NCBI GenBank assembly: GCA_023144585.1
Contig: JAGLFI010000056.1
Coordinates: forward strand, 1-7,383
Length of the DNA stretch: 7,383 bases
Source: Desulfobacula sp.
GTDB lineage: Bacteria; Desulfobacterota; Desulfobacteria; Desulfobacterales; Desulfobacteraceae
Reading direction: 5' to 3'
The translations under genes and the position numbers were made by a program. Of the stretch, positions 1-7,328 are shown piece by piece (the stretch's first letter is position 1; each line of letters starts with the position of its first letter). The notes beneath the pieces are model-generated. The model saw only the letters and a list, made by a program, of their open reading frames with translations. It was not told where the DNA came from and ran no database searches.

Positions 1-106
1 AATGAATGGAGAATAACAAACCGGAATTAAGAGCAAAGGGAGATCTACGTCTTGAAACTATCCCACAGCCTTTTTTTCTGGCAAAAAATAAATTTAGAAA
101 ATATAG

Positions 107-520
107 AAACGGTTTTTCTCAAAACTATTTTTGAAAAAAATTCATAGTTTCTGCAAGAGGCTCGCTTTACTATTCTTAATTATTGCCGGAATCTTAAGTA
201 ACCTTGAAGGGTTTGCAGATACACGGCGACATGGTGTTCTGTTTTACATCATGGTTTTCCTGCTGACTTTTTCTGGAATGGTTGTTGGGGCAGTGATGCC
301 CCTGTTTTTCAAAATTATGAATTTTCAAGTCAGGGCCATTTCCCTTGAAACCGGCTTGAGAAATGCATCTCTGTCCATGACTATTGCCCTGCTAATTCAA
401 GATTCCATGGGTGATTTCCACTCTTCAATGTTCTGGGTATCCGGAATGTTCGGATTATCGATGTATGTGGCCGGTCTGATAGCTATTAAAATTTATCCAC
501 GAATTCTTCCCATTGAATAG
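107..520 (+). pseudogene. C-terminal remnant of a bile acid:sodium symporter (BASS/SBF) family transporter
   Basis: The frame encodes about 130 residues of very hydrophobic protein resembling the C-terminal half of BASS family Na+-coupled transporters. Numbering from the TTG at 131, membrane segments lie near residues 9-24, 36-58 and 99-121. The family hallmark ETGLRNAS (E73, R77, N78) sits where BASS proteins carry the conserved Glu and Asn of their sodium site. Full members have roughly 300 residues and 9-10 helices, so the N-terminal half is missing. The only available start is the TTG at 131, which has no Shine-Dalgarno sequence. The stretch from 107 (RFFSKLFLKK) still looks like the family's inter-helix segment, yet in-frame stops occur at 104, 95 and 89. 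I therefore read it as a decayed or truncated gene ending at the TAG at 518-520. A split gene or a sequencing frameshift further upstream is possible. The family call is fairly secure; the pseudogene status is less so. Confidence 0.6.
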
Positions 521-566
521 GATCTTGATGAAGGATTACTGTAAAATGTAGCAATCTATGAATTGT

Positions 567-596
567 TTGAGATTTTGAATGTTGCAGCCTTAAAAT
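567..596 (+). promoter_or_regulatory. Weak candidate sigma70-like promoter (distal)
   Basis: TTGAGA at 567-572 and TAAAAT at 591-596 are separated by 18 bases, each one mismatch from the sigma70 consensus. It lies in an AT-rich non-coding stretch about 190 bases before mce. AT-rich DNA produces such matches by chance, so this is a secondary candidate. Confidence 0.25.
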
Positions 597-676
597 TTTT
601 TAAAAGATAAAACAACGAATTTATAAAATTAATAAATAAAACAGTATATTGAGAGCAATGCCAGATATGCCTGAAC

Positions 677-698
677 CCGTCAACGGTTACGTTCGTAA
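677..698. promoter_or_regulatory. Two adjacent hyphenated palindromes, possible operator
   Basis: CCGT-CA-ACGG (677-686) is followed immediately by TTACG-TT-CGTAA (687-698). Both are perfect inverted repeats around a 2-base centre and sit 17 bases upstream of the candidate -35 box at 716-721. Their position, and a GC content higher than the surrounding AT-rich DNA, fit a regulator binding site. I do not recognise the motif as that of a known regulator, and short palindromes arise by chance. Confidence 0.3.
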
Positions 699-715
699 AT
701 CTAAGCAATTTATGG

Positions 716-745
716 TTGACTTTGGGCGCTTGAACCATCTATAGA
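716..745 (+). promoter_or_regulatory. Candidate sigma70-like promoter for the mce operon
   Basis: TTGACT (716-721, five of six consensus bases) and TATAGA (740-745) are spaced 18 bases apart. The predicted start of transcription is near 751-752, leaving a leader of about 35 bases before the mce start. The -10 box lies inside a perfect 10-base palindrome, ATCTATAGAT (737-746), which could itself be a protein-binding site. This is the best promoter candidate ahead of the seven-gene run. Confidence 0.45.
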
Positions 746-785
746 TAAAGATTATTATTTTTCGGATTAAATTTGGAGGAAATGG

Positions 786-1187
786 ATGAAAATACTTAAA
801 ATAGATCACTTTGGCATTGCCGTCTCGAGCATTGATGAAAAGAAGAATTTCTGGATAGATGCTTTGGGCTTGCAATTGGAGGGGACAGAAACAGTTGAAG
901 AACAAAAAGTGACGACGGCTTTTTTGCCGGTGGGTGAAAGTGAAGTGGAGCTGTTGGAATCCACATCTAAGGATGGCCCCATTGCCAAATATATTGAAAA
1001 GAGAGGCGAAGGGATTCAGCATGTGGCTTTTCGGGTTGAGAATATAGAAAAAGCCCTTGCAGAACTCAAAGAAAAAGGGATCCAACTCATAGATCAAACC
1101 CCTCGTAAAGGTGCAGGTGGAGCTAAAATTGCATTTTTACACCCCAAAGCCACATCAGGAGTTCTCGTAGAGTTATGTGAGAGATAA
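786..1187 (+). CDS. mce: Methylmalonyl-CoA epimerase
   Basis: This 133-residue protein of the vicinal oxygen chelate (glyoxalase/bleomycin-resistance) fold interconverts the S and R epimers of methylmalonyl-CoA in the cytoplasm, supplying the R form to the mutase. Two betaalphabetabetabeta modules are visible, beginning at IDHFGIAV (residues 6-13) and IQHVAFRV (77-84). Likely metal ligands are H8, E55 in VELLE, H79 and E129 in VLVEL. The FLHPK and GVLVEL segments near the C terminus are typical of bacterial and human epimerases, and the length is normal. GGAGGA at 775-780 is 5 bases from the ATG at 786. A second ATG at 782 lies in another frame and stops after five codons, so it is not the start. 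The gene opens the cluster, 36 bases ahead of the mutase gene. The alternative, another VOC-family enzyme, is unlikely given the neighbours. Confidence 0.93.
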   Translation: MKILKIDHFGIAVSSIDEKKNFWIDALGLQLEGTETVEEQKVTTAFLPVGESEVELLESTSKDGPIAKYIEKRGEGIQHVAFRVENIEKALAELKEKGIQLIDQTPRKGAGGAKIAFLHPKATSGVLVELCER

Positions 1188-1223
1188 TTTTTATTGTAAA
1201 TTCTTTTAGACCGGAGGATAAGT

Positions 1224-3347
1224 ATGTCTCAAATATCTGATCTTAATAAATGGGAAGAACTTGCCGCAAAACAATTGCGAAGAAAAACCCTTGAATCGTT
1301 AACAAAAAAAACTCCTGAAGGGATAGATGTTAAACCCTTATATACTGCTAAAGATCTTGAAAATGTTGAATTCATAAATAATTTACCCGGATTCGAGCCC
1401 TTTGTCAGAGGACCCATGGCCACCATGTATGCAGGGCGGCCATGGACCATTCGCCAGTATGCCGGGTTTTCAACAGCCAAAGAATCCAATGCTTTTTATC
1501 GTAAAAACCTGGAAGGCGGGCAGAAAGGATTGTCGGTGGCTTTTGATCTGGCCACCCACAGGGGATATGATTCCGATCATCCAAGGGTTGCAGGCGATGT
1601 TGGAAAGGCAGGGGTTGCCATCGATTCTGTCGAAGATATGAAAATTTTATTTGACAAGATTCCCCTGGATCAGATGTCTGTCTCCATGACCATGAATGGG
1701 GCAGTCCTTCCCATCCTTGCCGGATATATTGTTGCCGCCGAAGAACAGGGTGTTAAGCATGAGCAGCTCATGGGAACCATTCAAAATGATATTTTAAAAG
1801 AATATTTGACACGGAATACCTATATTTATCCACCAACGCCTTCCATGAGGATTATTTCCGATATCATCGGTTTTTGTACGGATCATATGCCAAAGTTCAA
1901 TTCCATCAGTATCAGCGGGTATCATATCATGGAGGCCGGAGCGGATTCAGTCCTCCAGGTCGCTTTTACCCTGGCTGACGGTCTTGAGTATGTGAAAGCC
2001 GCTCTTGCCACGGGTCTTGATATTGATAAATTTGCCCCAAGATTGTCTTTCTTTTTTGGGATCGGCATGAATTTTTTCATGGATATCGCCATGCTCAGGG
2101 CCGCCAGATTCTTGTGGGCAGAGCTCATGGATCAGTTCAACCCGGAAAATCCAAAATCCAAAATGCTTCGGACCCACTGCCAGACTTCAGGCTGGAGTCT
2201 GACCCAGCAGGATCCCTATAACAATGTTGTCAGAACAACCCTTGAATGTCTTTCTGCAGTGCTTGGCGGTACCCAAAGTCTTCACACCAATTCTTTTGAT
2301 GAGGCAGTGGGACTTCCCACAGAATTGTCAGCCAGAATTTCCAGGAACACACAGATTTTGGTCCAGGAAGAATCCCATATCTGTGATGTCGTGGATCCTT
2401 TGGGCGGATCATACTATGTTGAATCTTTGACCCAGAATATTATTGATGAAGTCAGGAAAATTCTAGTGGAAATAGAGGGCTTGGGCGGCATGGCCAAAGC
2501 CATTGAATCGGGTATGCCGAAAATGAGGATAGAAGAAGTGGCTGCCAGACGTCAGGCCAGAATTGACCAGGGCACGGATGTGATAGTGGGGGTGAATAAG
2601 TACAAGATTGAAGATGAAACCCCCATCTCTGTACGTGAAGTATCTGAAGAAGTTCGGGATGAGCAGGTGGCCCGCCTTGTCCGGATTAAAAAGGATCGTG
2701 ATAACGAGGCGGTTCAAAAGGCCCTGGATGATATTACAAGAGCCTGTGAATCAGAGGACAATCTTCTGGTAGCCTGCCTGCCGGCAGTGAGAGCAAGAAC
2801 AACTATTGGAGAGATTTGTGATGCCATGGAAAAAGTATTTACACGATTTGTGGCCACCACCCAGTGTATTTCAGGGGTGTATGCACAAGAAAGCACTGAT
2901 TCAGAGATGATTGAGTCTTTAAGAAAGCGTACCGCAGACTTTGAGAAAAAGACCGGCCGCAGACCCAGGATTTTGCTATCCAAAATGGGACAGGATGGCC
3001 ATGACCGGGGGGTGAAAGTCATTGCCACGGCTTATGCTGATTTTGGTTTTGATGTGGATTTAGGCCCCATGTTCCAGACCCCTGAGGAAGCAGCCAGAAT
3101 GGCCATTGAAAATGATGTCCATATTGTCGGGGTATCAAGCCTTGCAGCAGGCCATAAAACTTTGGTGCCAAAGGTCATTGAGGAGTTGAAAAATCAGGGG
3201 GCTTCTGATATTAAAGTGGTGGTTGGCGGTATAATTCCTCCAGGGGATTATGATTTTTTGAAAAATGCAGGTGCGGCTGAAATTTTTGGCCCGGGAACAG
3301 TGGTAACGGATGCTGCAAACAGGACTCTCAATATTATAGGTGCGTAA
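1224..3347 (+). CDS. Methylmalonyl-CoA mutase, single-chain, adenosylcobalamin-dependent
   Basis: This 707-residue cytoplasmic enzyme converts (R)-methylmalonyl-CoA to succinyl-CoA by a cobalamin radical rearrangement. The N-terminal part (about 40-400) is the substrate-binding TIM barrel, with [29 protein letters not shown] and SISISGYH motifs. Residues 410-575 form a helical linker. From about 580 comes the B12-binding Rossmann domain with the base-off signature DGHDRG (D591, H593, G596), H593 being the lower cobalt ligand. By alignment from memory with the Propionibacterium enzyme, Y79, R197 and H234 match its Tyr89, Arg207 and His244. Tyr and Arg at the first two positions favour methylmalonyl-CoA over isobutyryl-CoA. 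Both domains are on one chain, as in the homodimeric or human-type enzyme, so no small subunit is needed. GGAGG at 1213-1217 lies 6 bases before the ATG. The gene ends 5 bases before its chaperone gene. Symbols such as mcmA, scpA or mutB are used in different genomes. Confidence 0.97.
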   Translation: MSQISDLNKWEELAAKQLRRKTLESLTKKTPEGIDVKPLYTAKDLENVEFINNLPGFEPFVRGPMATMYAGRPWTIRQYAGFSTAKESNAFYRKNLEGGQKGLSVAFDLATHRGYDSDHPRVAGDVGKAGVAIDSVEDMKILFDKIPLDQMSVSMTMNGAVLPILAGYIVAAEEQGVKHEQLMGTIQNDILKEYLTRNTYIYPPTPSMRIISDIIGFCTDHMPKFNSISISGYHIMEAGADSVLQVAFTLADGLEYVKAALATGLDIDKFAPRLSFFFGIGMNFFMDIAMLRAARFLWAELMDQFNPENPKSKMLRTHCQTSGWSLTQQDPYNNVVRTTLECLSAVLGGTQSLHTNSFDEAVGLPTELSARISRNTQILVQEESHICDVVDPLGGSYYVESLTQNIIDEVRKILVEIEGLGGMAKAIESGMPKMRIEEVAARRQARIDQGTDVIVGVNKYKIEDETPISVREVSEEVRDEQVARLVRIKKDRDNEAVQKALDDITRACESEDNLLVACLPAVRARTTIGEICDAMEKVFTRFVATTQCISGVYAQESTDSEMIESLRKRTADFEKKTGRRPRILLSKMGQDGHDRGVKVIATAYADFGFDVDLGPMFQTPEEAARMAIENDVHIVGVSSLAAGHKTLVPKVIEELKNQGASDIKVVVGGIIPPGDYDFLKNAGAAEIFGPGTVVTDAANRTLNIIGA

Positions 3348-3352
3348 AGTTT

Positions 3353-4327
3353 ATGATTCAAACTGACCCTGATAGTTTTGTCCAGGGTATTTTAGACGGT
3401 AACCGGCGCATGATCGCCAAGACAATAACATTGATAGAAAGCAGTCTCAAAGAGCATCAACAAACTGCTTTCACGGTCATGGAAAGGATTTTGCCCCATA
3501 CGGGTAACAGTATCAGGTTAGGCGTTACAGGCGTACCCGGTGTAGGCAAAAGTACCTTTATTGAAAATTTGGGCGTTTTTCTGGCAGACAAAGGTCATAA
3601 GGTGGCTGTTCTTACCGTGGATCCTACAAGTCAGAGGAGCGGCGGGTCTATCCTGGGAGACAAAACAAGGATGGAAAAGCTGTCTGCCCATGAAAATGCC
3701 TTTATCCGGCCCTCCCCTGCAGGAGAAATCTTAGGCGGGGTTGCCGCTAAAACCCGTGAAATCATGTTGACCTGTGAAGCAGCCAGGTTTGATGTGATCC
3801 TTGTGGAAACCGTAGGCGTTGGGCAGTCTGAAACCAGCGTGGCCTCCATGGTGGATTTTTTTTTGGTATTGATGATTGCAGGGGCAGGTGATGAGCTACA
3901 GGGGATTAAAAAAGGGATATTGGAACTGGCTGACGGCATTGCCATTAACAAGGCAGACGGAGATAACCTTACTGCAGTTGAAAAAGCAAAAGGGGATCTT
4001 GAAATAGCCATGCACCTGATCCGCCCCGAGTCTTCAAACTGGTCCACACCTGTTTTGGCCTGCTCATCCATTGCTGAGGGCGGCACAAAAAATGTCTGGG
4101 AGACCGTTCTTGATCATCATAAGAAATTTTCAGCCTCCGGCGAGTTTAAACAAAGACGGAAAAAACAAACTCTGGAGTGGATGTGGACACTTGTTGACGA
4201 TGGGTTAAAACAGCGGTTTAGAAATAATAAAAAAATTAATGAAGAAATACCGGTTATTTCACAGCAGGTAGAAAATGAGAAAATCTCACCAACAGCTGCT
4301 GCTGAAGTGCTTTTGTCATACTTATAA
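3353..4327 (+). CDS. meaB: MeaB/ArgK-type GTPase, methylmalonyl-CoA mutase chaperone
   Basis: This 324-residue P-loop GTPase of the G3E/MeaB family gates delivery of adenosylcobalamin to methylmalonyl-CoA mutase and protects or reactivates the enzyme (MMAA in humans). The Walker A motif is GVPGVGKST (residues 60-68). The switch region follows as VDPTSQRSGGSILGDKTRM (89-107), then VETVGVGQSE (151-160), and the guanine-specificity motif NKAD is at 199-202. The helical C-terminal arm (about 265-324) corresponds to the dimerisation region. Older annotations call this family ArgK, lysine/arginine/ornithine transport kinase, which is not supported here given the mutase next door. The gap to the mutase stop is only 5 bases and the only purine-rich site is a weak AGGTG inside the mutase's last codons, so translational coupling is likely. 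A run of nine T (3856-3864) encodes part of DFFL. Confidence 0.95.
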   Translation: MIQTDPDSFVQGILDGNRRMIAKTITLIESSLKEHQQTAFTVMERILPHTGNSIRLGVTGVPGVGKSTFIENLGVFLADKGHKVAVLTVDPTSQRSGGSILGDKTRMEKLSAHENAFIRPSPAGEILGGVAAKTREIMLTCEAARFDVILVETVGVGQSETSVASMVDFFLVLMIAGAGDELQGIKKGILELADGIAINKADGDNLTAVEKAKGDLEIAMHLIRPESSNWSTPVLACSSIAEGGTKNVWETVLDHHKKFSASGEFKQRRKKQTLEWMWTLVDDGLKQRFRNNKKINEEIPVISQQVENEKISPTAAAEVLLSYL

Positions 4328-4350
4328 AATATTATTTTAAGGAAGTTCAA

Positions 4351-5511
4351 ATGAAAATACATGAATATCAGGCAAAGGCATTATTTCGGCAATACAATGT
4401 TCCTGTTCCTGACGGAAAGCCTGCTTTTTCAGTGGATGATGCAAAAGAGATCGCTGTAGGCTTAAATGGTTTTCCTGTGATGGTTAAAGCCCAGATCCAC
4501 GCAGGCGGAAGGGGCAAAGGCGGTGGTGTCAAGCTTGCATCATCCATGGAAGAGGTCGAAACTCTGGCGGCTCAGATACTTGGCATGACCCTTGTGACCC
4601 ATCAAACCGGTCCGGAAGGCAGGATCGTGAAAAAGCTCTTGATTGAAGCCGGACAAAAAATTGAAAAAGAGCTTTATTTAAGTCTTCTTGTAGACCGTGC
4701 CACGGCATCTATTGTGATCATGGCAAGCCGGGACGGTGGCATGAATATCGAAGAAGTAGCAGCCAACACCCCGGAAAGAATCATAAAAATTTATGTAGAT
4801 CCCCTAATGGGAATTCAAGGATATCAGCTCAGACAAGTCGGCTTCGGGCTAGAAATCCCGGGCCCTGCCATGAAACAGTTTTTAGGCCTTTTATCCAACC
4901 TGTATAAATTTTTTATTGCCAATGATTGCTCCATGGTTGAAATCAATCCATTGATTTTAACTTCGGATGATGAGGTGCTGGCTCTGGATGCCAAGGTGGA
5001 TTTTGATTCCAATGCCCTTTACCGTCATAAAGATTTGATGGCATTAAGAGACCTTGATGAAGAAGATTCTCTGGAAGTTGAAGCATTAAAATTTAATTTA
5101 AACTATATTAACCTTGACGGCAATGTGGGCAATATTGTCAATGGGGCAGGGCTTGCCATGGCCACCATGGATATCATCAAGAATGCCGGGGCAACTCCGG
5201 CCAATTTCATGGATGTGGGTGGCGGAGCCAGTTCCGAACAGGTTGAGAACGCATTCAGGATCATCCTTGCCGATGACAAGGTCAAAGCACTTTTGGTCAA
5301 TATTTTCGGCGGTATATTGCGATGTGATATCTTTGCCCAGGGCGTTGTGGATGCGGCCAGGAAAACCGGTATCAATATCCCTGTTGTGGTTCGAATGGAA
5401 GGCACTAACGTGGATGAAGGAAAGAAAATCCTGGCAGATGCAAAGCTTAATTTAATCAGTGCCGTTGACCTTTCCGATGCCGCACAAAAAATTGCCGCAG
5501 CAGTTAAATAG
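4351..5511 (+). CDS. sucC: Succinyl-CoA synthetase (ADP-forming) beta subunit
   Basis: This 386-residue beta subunit of succinyl-CoA synthetase, a cytoplasmic enzyme, converts succinyl-CoA, ADP and phosphate to succinate, ATP and CoA, or the reverse. The N-terminal ATP-grasp domain starts with the family signature MKIHEYQAKALF and contains AGGRGKGGGV (51-60). The magnesium-binding residues are N199 in EINPL and D213 in LDAK, the same numbers as in E. coli SucC (388 residues). The C-terminal CoA-ligase domain begins near 245, with DGNVGNIVNGAGLAM, NFMDVGGGAS and LVNIFGGILRCD. Nucleotide preference cannot be settled by eye; ADP is the usual bacterial choice. AGGAA (4340-4344) lies 6 bases before the ATG, and the gene follows meaB by 23 bases. 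Its place after the mutase means the succinyl-CoA made there can be cashed in for ATP. Confidence 0.97.
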   Translation: MKIHEYQAKALFRQYNVPVPDGKPAFSVDDAKEIAVGLNGFPVMVKAQIHAGGRGKGGGVKLASSMEEVETLAAQILGMTLVTHQTGPEGRIVKKLLIEAGQKIEKELYLSLLVDRATASIVIMASRDGGMNIEEVAANTPERIIKIYVDPLMGIQGYQLRQVGFGLEIPGPAMKQFLGLLSNLYKFFIANDCSMVEINPLILTSDDEVLALDAKVDFDSNALYRHKDLMALRDLDEEDSLEVEALKFNLNYINLDGNVGNIVNGAGLAMATMDIIKNAGATPANFMDVGGGASSEQVENAFRIILADDKVKALLVNIFGGILRCDIFAQGVVDAARKTGINIPVVVRMEGTNVDEGKKILADAKLNLISAVDLSDAAQKIAAAVK

Positions 5512-5523
5512 AGGAGATCTAAA

Positions 5524-6390
5524 GTGAGTATATATGTCAATAAAGACACAAAGCTTCTTGTACAGGGGATTACCGGCAATGAAGGCAGTTTCCATGCAAG
5601 AGCATGTATAGAATATGGAACAAAGATTGTAGCGGGCGTAACGCCGGGAAAAGGCGGGCAGAAAATGGATGATGTACCGGTGTTCAACACGGTCAGACAG
5701 GCGGTTGAAACAACCGGTGCCACAGCATCCCTTATCTTTGTCCCCCCCCCCTTTGGGGCAGATGCCATTATGGAGGCAGCAGACGCGGGTGTGGATCTCA
5801 TTGTAACCATTACAGAAGGGATTCCCATCCTGGATATGGTCAAGGTAAAGAATTTTCTTATCGCAAAGAACTGCCGGCTCATCGGACCCAATTGCCCGGG
5901 TATTATCACACCGGATGAGTGTAAAATCGGTATTATGCCCGGCAATATCCATAAAAAAGGAAATATAGGTGTAATTTCACGATCAGGAACGCTGACTTAT
6001 GAGGTGGTTGATCAGCTGACAAAACTGGGAATGGGCCAGTCAACCTGTATTGGTATCGGCGGCGACCCTGTGAACGGGACTAATTTTATAGAGGTACTTG
6101 AAGCCTTTCAAAATGATGATGAAACCTCTGGTATTGTCATGGTTGGCGAAATCGGCGGCAGTGCAGAAGAAGAAGCAGCTTGTTTTATTAAAGAAAATTT
6201 GACCAAACCGGTTGTTGGCTTTATCGCCGGCCTTACCGCTCCTCCCGGCAGGAGAATGGGGCATGCCGGGGCCATTATATCCGGTTCCAGCGGTACAGGC
6301 GCAGCAAAGATTGCAGCATTCAAAGACAATGGGATTCATGTCTGTGAAAATTTAGGTCAAATCGGTCGGATTTGTAAAGAAATATTTTAG
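5524..6390 (+). CDS. sucD: Succinyl-CoA synthetase alpha subunit
   Basis: This 288-residue alpha subunit binds CoA and carries the phosphohistidine intermediate of succinyl-CoA synthetase. The N-terminal CoA-binding Rossmann domain has [15 protein letters not shown] (11-25) and GVTPGKGG (38-45). IGPNCPG (120-126) and [12 protein letters not shown] (149-160) are family motifs. The active-site histidine is H247 in [13 protein letters not shown], equivalent to His246 of E. coli, and E209 in VGEIGG matches the glutamate that contacts it. Length is normal. The start is GTG, supported by AGGAG at 5512-5516, which overlaps the sucC stop region and lies 7 bases upstream; [10 protein letters not shown] is a typical N terminus. 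An uninterrupted C10 tract (5742-5751) encodes the conserved VPPPF and could be prone to slippage or read error, but the frame is intact as given. Confidence 0.97.
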   Translation: MSIYVNKDTKLLVQGITGNEGSFHARACIEYGTKIVAGVTPGKGGQKMDDVPVFNTVRQAVETTGATASLIFVPPPFGADAIMEAADAGVDLIVTITEGIPILDMVKVKNFLIAKNCRLIGPNCPGIITPDECKIGIMPGNIHKKGNIGVISRSGTLTYEVVDQLTKLGMGQSTCIGIGGDPVNGTNFIEVLEAFQNDDETSGIVMVGEIGGSAEEEAACFIKENLTKPVVGFIAGLTAPPGRRMGHAGAIISGSSGTGAAKIAAFKDNGIHVCENLGQIGRICKEIF

Positions 6391-6416
6391 CGTAACCTTA
6401 AGGGAGGTTAAGAAAA

Positions 6417-7316
6417 TTGGATAGTTATAGTATTGAATCAATTAAAAAAAAGAACAGAATGCCCGCAAGGCTTGATTTTCTCCAAAGCGGGACCGGCCTG
6501 ATTCTCGGGCTGTTCATGTGGGCACATATGTTTCTTGTGGGCAGTATCATCCTCGGGAAAGGCTCTTTTAATTTTGTGGCAAAAACCATGGAACTTGCCT
6601 TTTTGTCAGATACCGGGCATGGCTTTCCCATAGCGGTATTTTTTGCCGTTCTCACCGTATTTACACTTTTTCTCATCCATGCATTGCTGGGGGTTAGAAA
6701 ATTTCCCATTTCCTGGAAACAGCACAGGATTATCAGAGACCAGATGCAGATGATGAATCATACAGATACCAATTTATGGTATATTCAGGTGATTACAGGG
6801 TTTGTCATGTTTTTTGCAGGATCGGTTCATCTTTATATCATGCTGACAAATCCAGGCTCCATTGATCCCTATCTGTCGGCAGACAGAATTGTTTCCGGCA
6901 ATATGTGGCCCCTTTATCTGATCCTTTTGATCTGTGTTGAGCTTCACGGCACCATCGGCCTTTACAGGCTTTGTATGAAATGGGGATGGTTTGCCGGCAA
7001 AGATGCCAGAAAATCAAGAAAAACACTAAAAGCACTTAAAAACAAATTGACCATTTTCTTTATGAGCCTTGGTGTTTTTGCTTTGCTGGTGTTTATTGTG
7101 ATCGGTATCAACCACAGGGATAAAGTTGGTGAAAGATATAATAAACATGAACCAGCAGTTGAACAGGGCCAGGCTGAAGAACAAGTTCAGGCTGAAGAAC
7201 AGGTACCGGTAGAAGAACATGTCCAGACCGAAGAACATGTCCAGGCAGATGAAGAGATACCGGCAGAGGGCCATGAACCAGAAGAAGCTCAACCAGCTGA
7301 CGTAACACATCAATAA
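6417..7316 (+). CDS. frdC: Fumarate reductase/succinate dehydrogenase di-haem cytochrome b subunit
   Basis: This 299-residue membrane anchor resembles Wolinella FrdC and links succinate/fumarate chemistry to the menaquinone pool. Five helices are visible near residues 22-46, 71-94, 120-143, 163-186 and 210-230. Axial haem b ligands are H37, H88, H138 and H177; their spacings (51, 50, 39) nearly match Wolinella H44, H93, H143 and H182. E59 and E175 align with Wolinella E66 (quinol site) and E180 (E-pathway). Positive charges near the N terminus and before helix 5 put the N terminus in the cytoplasm and the C terminus in the periplasm. An unusual acidic tail of about 50 residues (247-294) is built of hexapeptide repeats, longer than the 256-residue Wolinella protein. 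The start is TTG, chosen because AGGGAGG (6401-6407) lies 9 bases upstream; the next in-frame ATG (6459) lacks such a site. Gene order C then A matches Wolinella frdCAB. sdhC would be an equally fair name. Confidence 0.93.
   Translation: MDSYSIESIKKKNRMPARLDFLQSGTGLILGLFMWAHMFLVGSIILGKGSFNFVAKTMELAFLSDTGHGFPIAVFFAVLTVFTLFLIHALLGVRKFPISWKQHRIIRDQMQMMNHTDTNLWYIQVITGFVMFFAGSVHLYIMLTNPGSIDPYLSADRIVSGNMWPLYLILLICVELHGTIGLYRLCMKWGWFAGKDARKSRKTLKALKNKLTIFFMSLGVFALLVFIVIGINHRDKVGERYNKHEPAVEQGQAEEQVQAEEQVPVEEHVQTEEHVQADEEIPAEGHEPEEAQPADVTHQ
7155..7298 (+). repeat. Degenerate 18-bp tandem repeat (8 units) encoding an acidic hexapeptide tail
   Basis: Eight in-phase 18-base units end-to-end encode AVEQGQ, AEEQVQ, AEEQVP, VEEHVQ, TEEHVQ, ADEEIP, AEGHEP and EEAQPA, with consensus (A/V/T)EE(Q/H)V(Q/P). 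The inner units 7173-7244 are the most alike; the outer ones have drifted. The unit is an exact multiple of three, so gain or loss of a copy would leave the cytochrome b frame intact. Confidence 0.85.
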
Positions 7317-7328
7317 GGGGTAAGCTAA

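Noticed and set aside
6..134. Short frame of 42 codons starting at ATG 6 and overlapping the TTG at 131
   Set aside because: No Shine-Dalgarno sequence is visible before it, its product (MENNKPELRAK onward) resembles nothing I know, and it sits in AT-rich DNA near the truncated transporter.
590..608. AT-rich inverted repeat-like stretch (CTTAAAATTTTTTAAAAG) as a terminator for the upstream transporter remnant
   Set aside because: The stem has several mismatches and no GC pairs to speak of, so it would not form a stable intrinsic terminator.
782..799. ATG at 782 just ahead of the mce ATG, giving a five-codon frame (MDENT)
   Set aside because: GGAGGA ends only one base before it, too close for normal initiation, while 786 has acceptable spacing. 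The overlap is probably incidental.
4313..4338. Possible internal promoter at the meaB-sucC junction (TTGTCA with AT-rich TATAAAAT and TATTTT)
   Set aside because: No -10 candidate lies 16-18 bases from the TTGTCA, and the AT-richness simply reflects the short intergenic gap.
5103..5945. Long open frame (280 codons) on the minus strand across sucC and sucD, with a second of 166 codons at 5452-5952
   Set aside because: Both lie opposite two well-conserved genes, cross their junction, and have compositions typical of shadow translation. They show no recognisable domain.
6443..6455. A8 run followed by G near the start of frdC, resembling a slippery frameshift site
   Set aside because: The frame is intact and encodes ordinary lysines. 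No overlapping alternative product or stimulatory stem was seen.
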